A stretch of DNA of 64,000 nucleotides from Isoetes taiwanensis (taxonomy: Eukaryota > Streptophyta > Lycopodiopsida > Isoetales > Isoetaceae). The position numbers were made by a program, and so were the translations under genes. Where the stretch lies: contig JAJEKV010000002.1 of the NCBI GenBank assembly GCA_021234155.1, positions 38,369,841 through 38,433,840 of the forward strand, written 5' to 3'. The first letter of the stretch is position 1. Every line of letters starts with the position of its first letter. A model generated the notes under the pieces. The model did no database searches and had not been told where the DNA came from. It saw only the letters and a list, made by a program, of their open reading frames with translations. This document shows positions 1 to 11,400 of this stretch, piece by piece.

Positions 1-1770
1 TAGACTTACTGAACTTGGATTGTCGCATCAAGTCATATGGGCCGTTTTGATGCTCTATGAAAATGTTTTGGGAAGAATTAAAGTGCCTGGGGGCTGGTGG
101 GGATGACATAAGCAGCACAATTGGGGTTAAACAGGGCTGTCCCTTATCCCCTACACTCTTGGTGTGTACATTGACGAGCTGGGCCATTTAGCAGCACTTG
201 GAGGTGCCGGATCTGCTTTAGCTGATGAATGCATATCCATCCTTCTATATGCGGATGATGTGGTACTTATATCTTCTTCTCCTGAGGGCCTTCAGCATCA
301 TTTAATGGCACTTGAGAATTTTTGCGCTCAAAGAGAGCTTAAAGTGAACTTGGACAAAACAAAAGTGATGGTTTTCAACACATCACGTGCTTGCATGCAT
401 CGTGAAAGCAACTTTTTTTCATGAATCAACAAGTGGAAGTGGTCTCTCATTATACTTACTTAGGGGTGCAATTTAAGGGTCCCGTCTTTAGCATGAAAGA
501 CGCAGCATATGACAGGCTCACAAAGGGGTATGCCTCGCTTGCAATGCTAGAGAAGAAATGTTTTAAAGCAGATTTTCAGGATGTCCCAGCAAAGATTCAT
601 CTTTTCAATACCTTAGTTAGACCAGCTGCTCTATATGGAGCTTTGATGTGGGGAATGGATATGACAGCCAAAGAATGGGGTCATATAGAAAGACTGCAAA
701 TTTATTTTCTGTCCAAAATGATTATGAGCAAAGCATCTGTGCCACATTCAATCATATTGGCAGAATTTTCAGCCACTCCGCTTCAACTGGACGCAGCATT
801 CCAGTTAGTCTCCTTGCATAAAGTGCACCAACTCGGGTCCTCGCAGCAAGGCCAATGCAGGCTTCCATGGATTGCTCTCAAGAGCTCCAAAGATCTGGCT
901 GAAAAGGGAGTGCAGGAATGTTGGTAATGCTAAAAGCATCGCAATGGGCTGCTTCCTTAGGATTTGGCTTGGGAAAGCTGCCCCCCTTTCAACATAATGT
1001 AGCTGCAGTTAATACGGCGGTAAAACCTGGAGCAAAAAAGAGACTTGAAAAGGAGAAGAACCAGCTCATACGGCACGATCTGGAAATTTTATACATATCA
1101 AAGGACATGGTTAACCCCAAGTGATCTTCCTACCAAGATGCAATTTTACAAAGATCACTTCCTTGAGATCAATGAAGATGGTTTCATCGGCGACCAGGAT
1201 ATTTGAATATTCACCCGCACATAAGGTGAGACATGCTATCGGTCAGCTCAGGGTCTCATCTCATCAGCTTTCGAGATCGAAGCTGGTCGTGCTAGTAGAC
1301 CGAAGGTGGAGCTTCGAAAAGAATCTGCAGACTATGTCACTTGAATGTAATTGAGTCGGAGGAACATTTTCATCTTTACATGTCCAGTCTATTATGAAAT
1401 ACGGGGCAGATTCCATTGCCTATTTCGGGAACCTACCTCCCTCTCCAAACTGATCGCCTATGAGGATCAGAAATGTATAGCTCTTTTCTTCACCAAATGA
1501 CTGTACATAGAAGAAATCTATTAAAGGAGCAAGCTGGGGAAGAAGCGGGACATGAAAATGATCCTACGCAAAGACTGATCACTTTCTTTCTCATTGGAGG
1601 TGATAATGATAATAAACGGAAGGCAGGTTCTCTCCCGGACCATCTCATCCAATCTCAAAAGGAGTCACCATGAAAGTGTCGAGAAGAAGAAAGCGGACGG
1701 TAAAGGATAAACATAAGCAGTCCTTCAAAAGAGAAAACAAGTCTGACATTACTTTATACTTTGAGCCGTG
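1..1770 (+). pseudogene. LINE ORF2 remnant: reverse transcriptase end and C-terminal domain
   Basis: Seen in the sequence: a GVKQGCPLSP block near 124-153, then a one-base shift into YIDELGHL. The catalytic YADD box lies at 248-259, followed by the LKVNLDKTKVMVF block. The reading frame moves near 420, 920 and 1120. The C-terminal part has the QLRVSSHQL block typical of LINE ORF2 near 1240-1270 and an EEHF remnant of the zinc-knuckle near 1360. After that come a Q-R-L-I-T-F-F motif at 1569-1589, a basic stretch (KGVTMKVSRRRKR and onward, from 1658), and K-S-D-I-T-L-Y-F at 1739-1762. The last two resemble PCNA-interaction boxes (see findings). In life ORF2 supplies endonuclease and reverse transcriptase for target-primed reverse transcription. 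This copy cannot make a full protein. Confidence 0.85.
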
Positions 1771-1884
1771 GCCAAGAAGACAAAAGTTTCTTAATCTCAT
1801 TGTTTTAGTTTCTTTTTCCTTTTTTATGCAATATCTCTAGGTGGCTGCAAATGCCCCTAGCTGGACATGATTGATGTATATTTG

Positions 1885-1946
1885 GTCTCATAGACCCAAG
1901 CGGTCTCTCGTAGACGTTAATATAATCTTTCTTTCTTTCTTTCTCA
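1885..1946 (+). other. LINE 3'-terminal stem-loop and (TTTC)n tail
   Basis: AGACC (1892-1896) pairs with GGTCT (1902-1906) around a CAAGC loop. It is followed by GTAGACGTTAATA and a run of CTTT units that ends where copia coding sequence resumes. The same arrangement ends LINE-2 and the minus-strand LINEs, so it is probably the element's 3' recognition structure for its reverse transcriptase. That role is inferred from position and conservation. Confidence 0.7.
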
Positions 1947-3353
1947 AAATTAAAGACGTCATTCTAGTGCCTGGATTACTTGTGAACTTACTTAGTGTAA
2001 GTGAGTTTGATCGAAAGATGGGCTATTCAGTGCTATTCTCGGGTGGGTATGTTCACATTCTTCATAAAAATCCTTTGGATTTTGTTGATCTTCAACTTTT
2101 GGGCCCTATAGCCAATGGTCATCTAAACGAGGAAGGCTCGTATATTTTGGATTCTACTTCACAACAAAAAGGAGTATCATGTGAATCATCACTTGCTGTT
2201 GCTGCTATTCCAAGAACACAGGAATCATTATGGCATGCAAGATTCGGACATATTCATCTTCCAGCTCTAGTTTCAGCCTCAAAATTGAATATGGTTCAAG
2301 GCATGCCTACACTTACCACCAAGGACTTGAAATGTGCTGCATGTAGTCTTGGAAAGCAAGTATCCATCACAAGCTGAGTTTCGAGCCCAACAACCATTGG
2401 AACTGCTGCATACAGACATATGTCATCTCCCTCTCGAATCACTGGCTGGTAACAGGTATTTCCTTGTCATAGTGGATGATTTTAGTAGATATACATGGGT
2501 TTTTCCAATCAAATTCAAGTCTCAAGCTCTTGCTATCTTCAAAACCTTTAGTCTGCAAATTGAAAATGAATTATCTACTACTATTAAAGCTCTTCGGTCT
2601 GATAATGCGAAGGAGTATATCTCTAATGAATTTCAGACCTATCTTCAGTCCAAAGGGATCCATAGAGAGTTGATTGTGCCTTACGCTCACTCTCAAAATG
2701 GAGTAGCGGAACGAAAGAATAGAACCCTTATGAATTTGGCTCGCAGCATGCTCAAATATAAAGAGTTACCTCCAGAACTTTGGGCTGAGGCAGTTCTAAC
2801 CGCGGCTTATTTGTGTAACAGGGCTCCCACCCAGTCCATCAACTTTAAGACACCTTTTGAGGCTCTGTATGGAACGAAGCCAGATGTGTCTAATCTAAGG
2901 GTTTTTGGCTGCCTAGGATTTGCTAGTGTTCCTCGCGAATTACTGCAAAAACAGGGCAAGTTAGCTGACAGGGCCATAAAAGTGATTTTTATTGGATATC
3001 CAAGCAACATGAAAGGATGGCGATGCTTTGACCCTGTTACCAAGCGTGTGTTTGCCTCTAGAAGCATGCACTTTCTTGAGGATGCAGTCTACTCTAAGGA
3101 GTTTTATCATCCTAACAACACTGATTATGCCAAAGTCATCATCAACACTTTTGATATTAACCATGACACTCAAGCCAGCCAACCTGCAGGGTCTTCTCAT
3201 ACGGTTCATAATGGTGGCATTTCATCTACTTCTGTTGTACCTTCCATTGTTGCAGCAAATAGAGCATATGGTGCAGATGCTTATGCAGACTATGAACCCC
3301 TTGAATATCACGAGCCCATTGCAGATGAAGATAGTGAAGGGTATGAGTCTTGA
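1947..3353 (+). pseudogene. copia pol: protease tail and integrase
   Basis: The first frame (from about 1947) carries the protease-to-integrase linker: IKDVILVPGL, then NLLSVSEFDRK. Next comes the GAG-pre-integrase block with LWHARFGH and the CAACSLGK zinc-finger end. A frame change near 2340 leads to the integrase core in the frame 2334-3353. Visible there are HTDICHLP and [11 protein letters not shown], then [10 protein letters not shown] and HSQNGVAERKNRT, which give the D,D(35)E catalytic triad. The downstream block NLRVFGC and IFIGYP follows, and the frame closes at 3353. Integrase would insert the element's cDNA. The frameshift between zinc finger and core makes the polyprotein non-functional. 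Confidence 0.88.
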
Positions 3354-5042
3354 TTCACATTCATTTGAGCTGCCCATTCCTGAACCACAGCAGGAGGCAA
3401 TAGTTCCCCATCTTCCCTTGCTTAGAAGATCTGCCAGAATTGCCGAGTTACAGCCAATTGACTACTCAGAAGATGGCTCTTCTAAAGTTACCTGTAACTA
3501 TGCTCTTATGACCAAGGTCTTATCAGCTGAAGTTGATCCTGTTAATCATGTTCAAGCGATGAAAGAACCACACTGGGTTGCAGCAATGGAAGACGAATTA
3601 TCCATGTTACATAACCAAGGTACATGGGAGCTGGTTCCTAAACCAACAGGGAAAAATATAATTGGAGCTAAATGGGTATTCAAAACAAAGTACCATGCTG
3701 ATGGTACTCTTTCTAAGCACAAAGCAAGGCTGGTTGCAAAAGGGTTCAGTCAAAAAGAAGGGTTTGATTATCATGATGTGTTTGCTCCAGTTGTCAAGTT
3801 AGACACGAGTGATAGCTTTGGCAGCGCAAAAAGGCTGGCCTCTCTATCAAATGGATTTCAAATCCGCCTTTTTGAATGGAGATCTAGAAGAGGAACTTTA
3901 CATGTTTCAACCACCAGGCTTTAAAGATAAAGAGCATCCAACTTACGTGTGCAAATTGAAAAAGAGCCTATATGGCCTCAGACAAGCTCCGCGCTGCTGG
4001 AATCAGAAAATCAATGCATTTCTCTTGCATCTTGGTTACCAGAGATCTAGAGCAGACCCGAGCCTTTATTTCATGTCCACTGATTCTCAAGTTAGTGTGC
4101 TCCTTCTCTATGTTGATGACACGATTATGACAGGGGATGCAGATTCTATTGTTTCTCATACTAAGAAAGCACTTACAGAAAACTTTGAAGTAACAGATTT
4201 GGGCCTAATGCATTATTGTTTGGGAATGGAAATTTGGCAAGGTGCTCAAAGCATTCATCTCACTCAGCAGAAGTACACCACTGAACTTCTTGAGAAGTTT
4301 CATATGGCAGATTGCAAAGCATCATCCACTCCGTTTGAGGTAGGTTGCACTCTAACTCTAGACTCCAACCATCCGGATGTTGATGCCACTCTTTACAGAC
4401 AGCTAGTTGAGGCTTTACTACACTAGGCCAGATTTGGTATATGTTGTTGCAGTCCTTACTAGGTTTATGCATCATCCTAAAGTACCGCATTGGAAAGCAG
4501 CTAAACTAGTTCTCCATTACCTCAAAGGTACCAAAGTTGATTATCCTACTCTTATGTTGTTCTCAGATTCCGATATGGCATCTACAGATCTTGAGAAAAG
4601 AAAATGCATTACTGGATTCGTTTCCTTTCTTGGAGGCAATCCTATTAGTTGGGGATCTAAAAAGCAAAAGACAAACAGCATCAGTACTACTGAGGCTGAA
4701 CTCAAGGCCTTGGTTACAACAGTACAAGAGATGCGCTGGTTGGTTCACTTATATGAAGATTTGGGCTGTCCACTCAAACCTGCAACCATTTATTGTGATA
4801 ACAGTGGAGCCATTGCTCATGCCAAAGACTACAAGATGCATCTGCTTATCAAGCATATGGATATCAAACTGTGGTTTGTCAAAGATCAGCTTGGTTCAAA
4901 AGGATCAACATGTATCACCAATGTCTTCTATAAGCAAACCTTTAAAAAAAAGAATCAACATGTATTGCCGATGTCTTTCTTGATTCCAATAAAACTAGGC
5001 CAGATGCATATGCACCAACAGTTTGTAGAGTGTTTCATCTGA
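3340..5042 (+). pseudogene. copia pol: reverse transcriptase and RNase H
   Basis: In the frame 3028-3924 the reverse transcriptase begins with PHWVAAMEDEL, WELVPKPTGK and GAKWVFKTKY. A frameshift near 3810 moves to the frame 3809-4426. That frame has QMDFKSAFLNGDLEEELYM, KSLYGLRQAPRCW and the catalytic YVDD at 4109-4120. A second frameshift near 4410 leads into RNase H (frame 4407-5042), with SDSDMAST, KRKCITGFV, ISTTEAELKAL and IYCDNSGAI. Near 4905-4980 a short duplication repeats the ATCAACATGTAT segment at the very end of the domain. All catalytic blocks are recognisable, so decay is fairly recent. Confidence 0.88.
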
Positions 5043-5053
5043 ATTATAGCAAA

Positions 5054-5080
5054 AGGAGTTGGTTCTAAGGTCCAACTCCT
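5054..5080. repeat. 9-bp inverted repeat
   Basis: AGGAGTTGG and CCAACTCCT are perfect arms around a 9-nt spacer, just after the end of the copia-1 RNase H. It could be a hairpin in the element's 3' region. No function is shown. Confidence 0.5.
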
Positions 5081-5440
5081 GCAGGGGTGCTTCTGCCTTC
5101 TAGATCCATACCCCACAGCTAAAAGCCAGTTTCTCCGCCATCACAAGTTTGCTTTCTCTCAATACCTTAACAATCAACTGGCTTAAACTAACTCACTTGC
5201 AATATTGTCTTAACTTATCATCTTGACCATATATGCTTTAACAAGTTTACAAATGCTGTTCACAAGAACATCCCTTTGCTACCCTTCCATTGGCCAGGTC
5301 TAAGAAAACATGTCACCGTCTAGGATATGATTCCATGAATTATTCTTCATCTCTTCTCAAGATTCTTTGGATGAGCGCAAGAAAATGATTATCAATGTAT
5401 ACAAGTATTAGCAAACACTCATCAGCAGGTTGCTGCGCAC

Positions 5441-8400
5441 CTCCTTTGTGTCAGACATTGCATCACGAATTTTTCCTATTGCTGTAGCTGTTCCAGTTGC
5501 TGTAACAATTCCACGTGCGCGCCCCACGGTAACTACTGTCCCCTGAATTTGATAAAAATGAATAGCATCAACAGATGAACAGAATAACAAGGTATGCATT
5601 AGAAACACATTCCCACCACTGGGACAGAGAAAGAAAGAAAATAGTAAGGAAGCACATTCCCACCACTGGACAGAGAAAGAAAGAAAATAATATAACAGAT
5701 TTTTAAAGTTCATTCTGGCAGCGCACAAGATTGGAGAAATAAGAGGATATTTAGACATCATAGAAACCATGTTGACAGCCTTTCGGCACTTCAAAAACTG
5801 CAGCGGTTTGACAAAGTTTGAGTTCTCTTGTGACATCTGATTGTGATATGTATCCCACCCAGTAAATAGAGTAACTAAAAGAATAGATAGGAATCCACAT
5901 AACATGCTATTCTCTCCATTTGGAGCTTAGTTTGATAGTCTTTATGGGTAAACATTCTCATCGCAAGAGTATGGTTAGCTTTTACGGTTTTTCCTTGAGT
6001 TCGCATCTTCTCTTCCAAATATAAATGAAAGAAAGATTTTGATTAATGCCTGGGTGAAACAGTATCATTTGACTTGACTTGTTTGACTTGGATGCATATA
6101 ACATGGCATTAAATCGTACAGAAAACAGAATGTTTGTCTTGTCTTGGTACACTGCTTTAGCTGCAAAACTTGCATCTGTATTTTTATCCACTGAGCAGCT
6201 TTCACCTGCAACAGACAACTCCACAGAAATAAGGGTAATAATAAGGTTAACAGACTCATCTTAATATCCACATGAACACTTGTAGACATGTAATAATCTG
6301 AAAATGGGCTAAGCATCTAATTAAGCCATTAGTTGTATTAAACTAAAAGATAAGAAGAAATTTTTTAGTGTCTGCAAGAGATTGCGTGCCAAATGTGACA
6401 GTCAATTGCACATGTACAGATGAAAAACAATAGGTTTGTAATGAACAACTGCAAGTCCTCGGCCAAATAGTATCCTATGTTCCAGCAGATAGCTCCGCAA
6501 TATGATAGAGACTGTACTGCCCGCCCGCACCTTCAACTGCTCAACAAGTGTTTTATTTGGACAAGGTTAAGAAAGAAGGTTTTCAGAAAAAGCTGTAAGT
6601 TACTTTCTTAACTTCTCCTTTCATTTTTCAAATTCTACACAATTATGTGAAAGCAAACATCTGAATAGTTGCCAGTCTAAATGCCTGAACCTGTTAGGAT
6701 GGCTTGGTCCACACGCAGCTGATTACTCAGAATTTCAACTATCCTCATGTCTGCTGGAATTTTGCAGCCCACTATGACAAAGAAAGAATTACTTTTGTTA
6801 GACGTGTGAAGGAAACAAACATATGCTTGCTACATATGTATTTCTTCTTCATATGCAACCTGTGACTTCAACAATATCTCCAGGTACAAGAGTGGTGGCA
6901 GGAATTATTGACAAAAGACCTGCAAATTTATTATTCAGTCTCTCATAATTTGTCTCAACAGAGAAAACGGGCTTGTTATGTCCTAATTTCTTACCATTTC
7001 TAAGAACCATTGCCACATCTGCTTGATAAGCTTTTAGTTCCTGTGTAAGAAATTAAGTTATTTATCTTGTTCATTAAAAGAACTTACAAGTTGTCTTTTC
7101 TGCAGTTGCAATCTCATTTCAAGCATTATTAAACATAAATATAGATCAATGCTGTCCTACAGAAGAAATGCTGCCCTTGATTTACACTGCTGGATACATT
7201 CATAAGATACACATTTTTCAGTCCATGAAATCCTTGTTCTATTTCAAGCAAAATTTGGCATTCTTTTCCCAGCGAGATTGTAAAGGTTCAGCTTTACTTC
7301 AAGGGCCTTCTCTGCATTTGTTTCAGTTATAACACCCACTGCAGCATTTGCTCCTAGGATCAATAATATGACCTGAAACAGCCAAAATAGCAAAATCAAC
7401 TGCAGCACAGCGCATGAAAAAGGAAGTGTAAGAATGCATCAAGCAGGCGTTCCTGACAATAATAAGAGATAACTGCATGAAAGTTGAGCATCACCCTAAT
7501 GGCAAACTAGTCTGGCCTCCTTGTCACTGCAGAAGAGTTCAAGGTCTGTTGAATGACCAAATATCTAGCACCTGGCAGATGGGATGACGACACGTGGATG
7601 AACTGCACAAAGATTATAGCTGACAGATACCTAAAGGGATGGCAGAATCAGTTCTGCCACATCACCTTCACAAAATGATGTCACAAGGAGGCCACACTTT
7701 CTCAATGCCTAACTCGTTTCACAAACATCTCATGAAGATAAGTAATTTCTTATAGACATCATTGCAATAGCGGACCTGTAATTTACATGCAAGATGCAGA
7801 AGTATTACTTACAAACGGCTCTACAAAAGCAGAAAACCCACTTTCCCCATTGATAATGGCAAGAACTAAAGAAACGATTGCTGCAACAACCAGTATCTTC
7901 ACTAACAGGTCGTCAAACTGCTTAAGTATCAGCTTCCAAAATGGCGTGCCTATGCGATAAAAAAGAAAAGAATAAATTGATCATATTGCCAAGGGCTAAA
8001 CAAAGTTAAATGGGTGGCCTATCAAACGATATCAGCACATCAAGCATTTTTACTTGCTGCAACCAAAGATTCATTTTACTTTCTACCAGTTATAGTAGCA
8101 ACTATTTGATGCTGAGTTGGAGCAAAAGCAGCAATTGTTCTTAAGCTACGACTACTTATGCCTCTTCTAATCAGTTTGAAAAAAGGTCTTCTAATATGTC
8201 TTCATCTGCTTCTGATTCTGGTTCAAGCAAGAACCATTTACATGTGGTATTGGATGTCAAAGGCCATATCAAGCATAACTGCAAGAAGTTAAAGAGAGAA
8301 GTTGCACAATCTGCAGGGATCAATCATCTCCTCATGCTCCAACACAAAATACTCCTCAAACAGAGATTACTGCACATGTGTCTCATATAGACATTGATGT

Positions 8401-11400
8401 GCTTGAAAAGCAATTTCTTAATCTTGTTGCAGAAAACTTAGGAGAAGATGATGTCTGGTCAGCGAACTCTGGAGCTACTAAGCATCAACTCTGATGTTTT
8501 TCAGAATTTAAAGTCTTATGCAAGACCTTAGTAACAACGGCAGATGGGAATGTAGCAAAGTCAGTTGGCAAAGGTGCTGTTGTCTTCCAAACAGAGAATT
8601 GCATGGATGTTATCTGCTTATCAATTTTAAGTGTAAGTGAGTTCCATAAGAAATTCGAACTCAGTGCTATTTACAGGAAAATCTGTTCATATTCTGCAAA
8701 AAACTCCCTCAGCCACCTCTTGCAAAAGGGTTTCTCAATAGCAAAGGTTCTATGTTCTACAAAAGAAATCTAGAAATAAGCACACAGCAAACTCATACAC
8801 AGCAGCAGTCTCTACTACTCAAGAATCGGGAGCAGGTACTTTGTCACTTTTGTTGATGACTTCAGTAGATACACTTTGTTATATCCTATCAAATATAAAT
8901 CTCAAGTACTTTACCCCATGATATAATGCTTGCTGAGTTTAATGCAAAACCTCTGAAGATCGAGATTGCCTTCCAAACAGTGACGTACTTACATAAGTTA
9001 CACCGTCTTGGACAGTCACAAGAAGGTCAAAGAAGACTTCCCTGGCTGGCATATGTGTCGTCTAAAACATTGGCAGACCAAGGTAAGCGCTGTTGGTTCA
9101 CAAGGACATCTAAATTGTTTGAGGAGATGGGTTTCTCTATGGGAAATATCCCACCTTTTCACTACAGTATAATGGATGACAATCTGAATTTTACTCAGCA
9201 AGAAATCAATCAGCTTATATGCCATGACTTGGAGTATCTGTATGTTTCAAATACATGGGTGAATCCCATCAAAGAGCTGCCTGCTAAAAAGAAATTCTAT
9301 AAGGATAACTTCCTAAATATATCAGCGGATGGGTTCATTATAAGACCGGGATATTTAGATATGGATCTGCCGAACAAAGTGAGATACTCTATGGGGCAGT
9401 TTAGAGTGTCATCTCACCAGCTGGAGATTGAGGTTGGTAGGGCGAAAAAGATTAGTCGTGAGGATGGAAGTGCCCAATGTGCGATCTAAACATGGTCGAA
9501 GTCAGAAGAACATTTTATTTTTACCTGCCCAACCTATTACATTATTAGAGGCAGATATCATTGTCTTTTAGAGATCCCAACATCTCGACAGCTGGTAGAG
9601 TATTACGATCAGAAATGTGTATCTCACTTTGTATATGAACTATCTCTAGAAAGGAGAAATATTCTCAAACAAAAGAATCCAATGGGCCTGAAGCAAACAG
9701 AAATAACTGATTTCTTTTCATCTGAGACAAACGATGATAAGAGGTTAGTAGACTCACCACAGAAGAGGAAGTATCCTGACCCTAAAGGGGTAACTTTGGC
9801 ACTGTCTAAGAAGATAAAACGATCAGCAGCCATGAAACATAAAAAGTCTTTCCAGAAGAGGCCAAGCAGCAAGCAGCAAAGCAGGCCAAGAAGGGGTATT
9901 ATGAAGTATTTTGCAGCAGCCACAGGAACGAATGGACTGTCTCCATCAAATCCTATCTGAGCAGATTTTTTGATTTTCAATTGTTAAACTTAATATTTTT
10001 GTTTTTAGATAACAGGAGGGTTTTCCTCCTGAAGGTCTTGAATTCTGTTTATGTTATGGTCTCATAGACCCTTCGGGTCTTACGTAGACGTTAATAAATC
10101 TTTCTTTCTTTCTTTCTTTCTTTCTATTTATCTATTGCAGTATTTCTATTAGAATACCCCATTTACGCAGTCAGGTTACCCCATCTGCATACCATACTTT
10201 CTCAAAAGTTTCGTTTAATGCAACGTGGATATCAAACTTTCAGTGCACTTGTTGAGAGTCAATTTTCAACTACCATTAAGGCATTGAGGTCTGATAATGC
10301 CAAGGAGATCTGTCACAGGAATTTGAAGAGTTTCCGAAACAAAAAAAGGGGTGAGCAGGGAGCTGATAGGGCCATATGCCCATCCTCAGAATGGTGTCGT
10401 AGAGTGCAAAAACAGAATCATTATGGATCTAAAAAGGAGTATGCTTAAGCATTAACACCTCTACCTTTTTTTGGCCTCAGGGAGCTGTTGCTGCAGCATA
10501 TGTTTCCAACAGAGCACCAACCAAGTCATTACTACTCAAAACTCCTTTTGAGGCTCTGTATGGTTACACGCTTGATGTGCCACATTCTAAAGTGTTTGGC
10601 TGTCTAGAATATGCTACTTATCCTCGTGAAACGTTACAAAAGAATGGTAAGCTGCCGGACAGATCTCCTAAAGTCATTTTTATAGGGTACACGACCAATA
10701 TGAAAGTGTGATGTTATGATCTTTCCAAGAAGGTATTTGCTTCAAGAACTCGAAGATTCAGTCTACTCATCAGATTTTTATCAATTAGATCATACAGATT
10801 ATGATAACGTTATTTGCAACTTGTTGGATCAAGATCGCTATTCCCAGATTTCATCTAAGGCATTGTCATCTGGTCCTCCTTTGAGTTCTTCTTCCAAGAC
10901 AGCTGATTCCATTGAATTCAGATTCTCCAGTTGTACCAGACCATTCCATAGACAATGCTTATCATGGTTTTGGACCAAGTGAATTCAGATTCTCCAGTTG
11001 TATCAGACCATTCCATAGACAATGCTTATCACGGTTTTGAACCAAGTGACTATACTGAACCTGTTTTATTTCCAGCATCTTTTGAAAGACCTTCCAGATT
11101 ATTTACCGGAATATGAAGATCAATACCTTCATTGCTGGCATGCATCCAGAGCAGATCCCAACCTATACAATGAGTTCCAAGATTTTTCTGGTTTACATCC
11201 GCCTCCTTTATGTGGATGATAAAGTAATGAAAGGGGATGCTGAAGACCTAATACTTTCAAAAAAGACTCTTCTTAACACGAATTTAGAAGTGACAAATTT
11301 AGGACTCGTGCACTATTGTCTTGGATGAGAAATATGGCAGAATCCTACAGGTGTTTCTTTGACCAGCAAAAGTATCTATCAGAAATATTGGCATATGACA

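Larger units (their letters stand above)
1..1946 (+). mobile_element. LINE-1: 3' part of a non-LTR retrotransposon
   Basis: This is the 3' portion of a LINE that enters from the left edge of the window. It carries the end of the reverse transcriptase, the ORF2 C-terminal region, a 3' UTR, a terminal stem-loop and a (TTTC)n tail. The tail is followed at once by copia protease-coding sequence, so the LINE appears to have inserted into copia-1. Several frameshifts show that the copy is dead. It is related to LINE-2 at 8911-10136, with the same C-terminal block order and the same 3' hairpin. Confidence 0.85.
1947..5042 (+). mobile_element. copia-1: Ty1/copia retrotransposon, protease to RNase H
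   Basis: The order of domains (protease end, integrase, reverse transcriptase, RNase H) is diagnostic of Ty1/copia rather than Ty3/gypsy. The 5' half (LTR, gag, protease start) is absent because LINE-1 occupies the left side. No clear 3' LTR or polypurine tract is visible after 5042. The element is closely related to copia-2, which lies inside intron 4 of the Ca2+-ATPase gene. Confidence 0.9.
8911..10136 (+). mobile_element. LINE-2: 5'-truncated LINE inserted in copia-2 integrase
   Basis: Copia integrase reads up to about 8910 and resumes after the (TTTC)n tail, so the LINE interrupts the integrase core. The copy is 5'-truncated, as is usual for target-primed reverse transcription: it starts after the reverse transcriptase, within the C-terminal region ([16 protein letters not shown]). 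It has a 3' UTR, the terminal stem-loop and a tail. It is a sibling of LINE-1. Confidence 0.85.
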
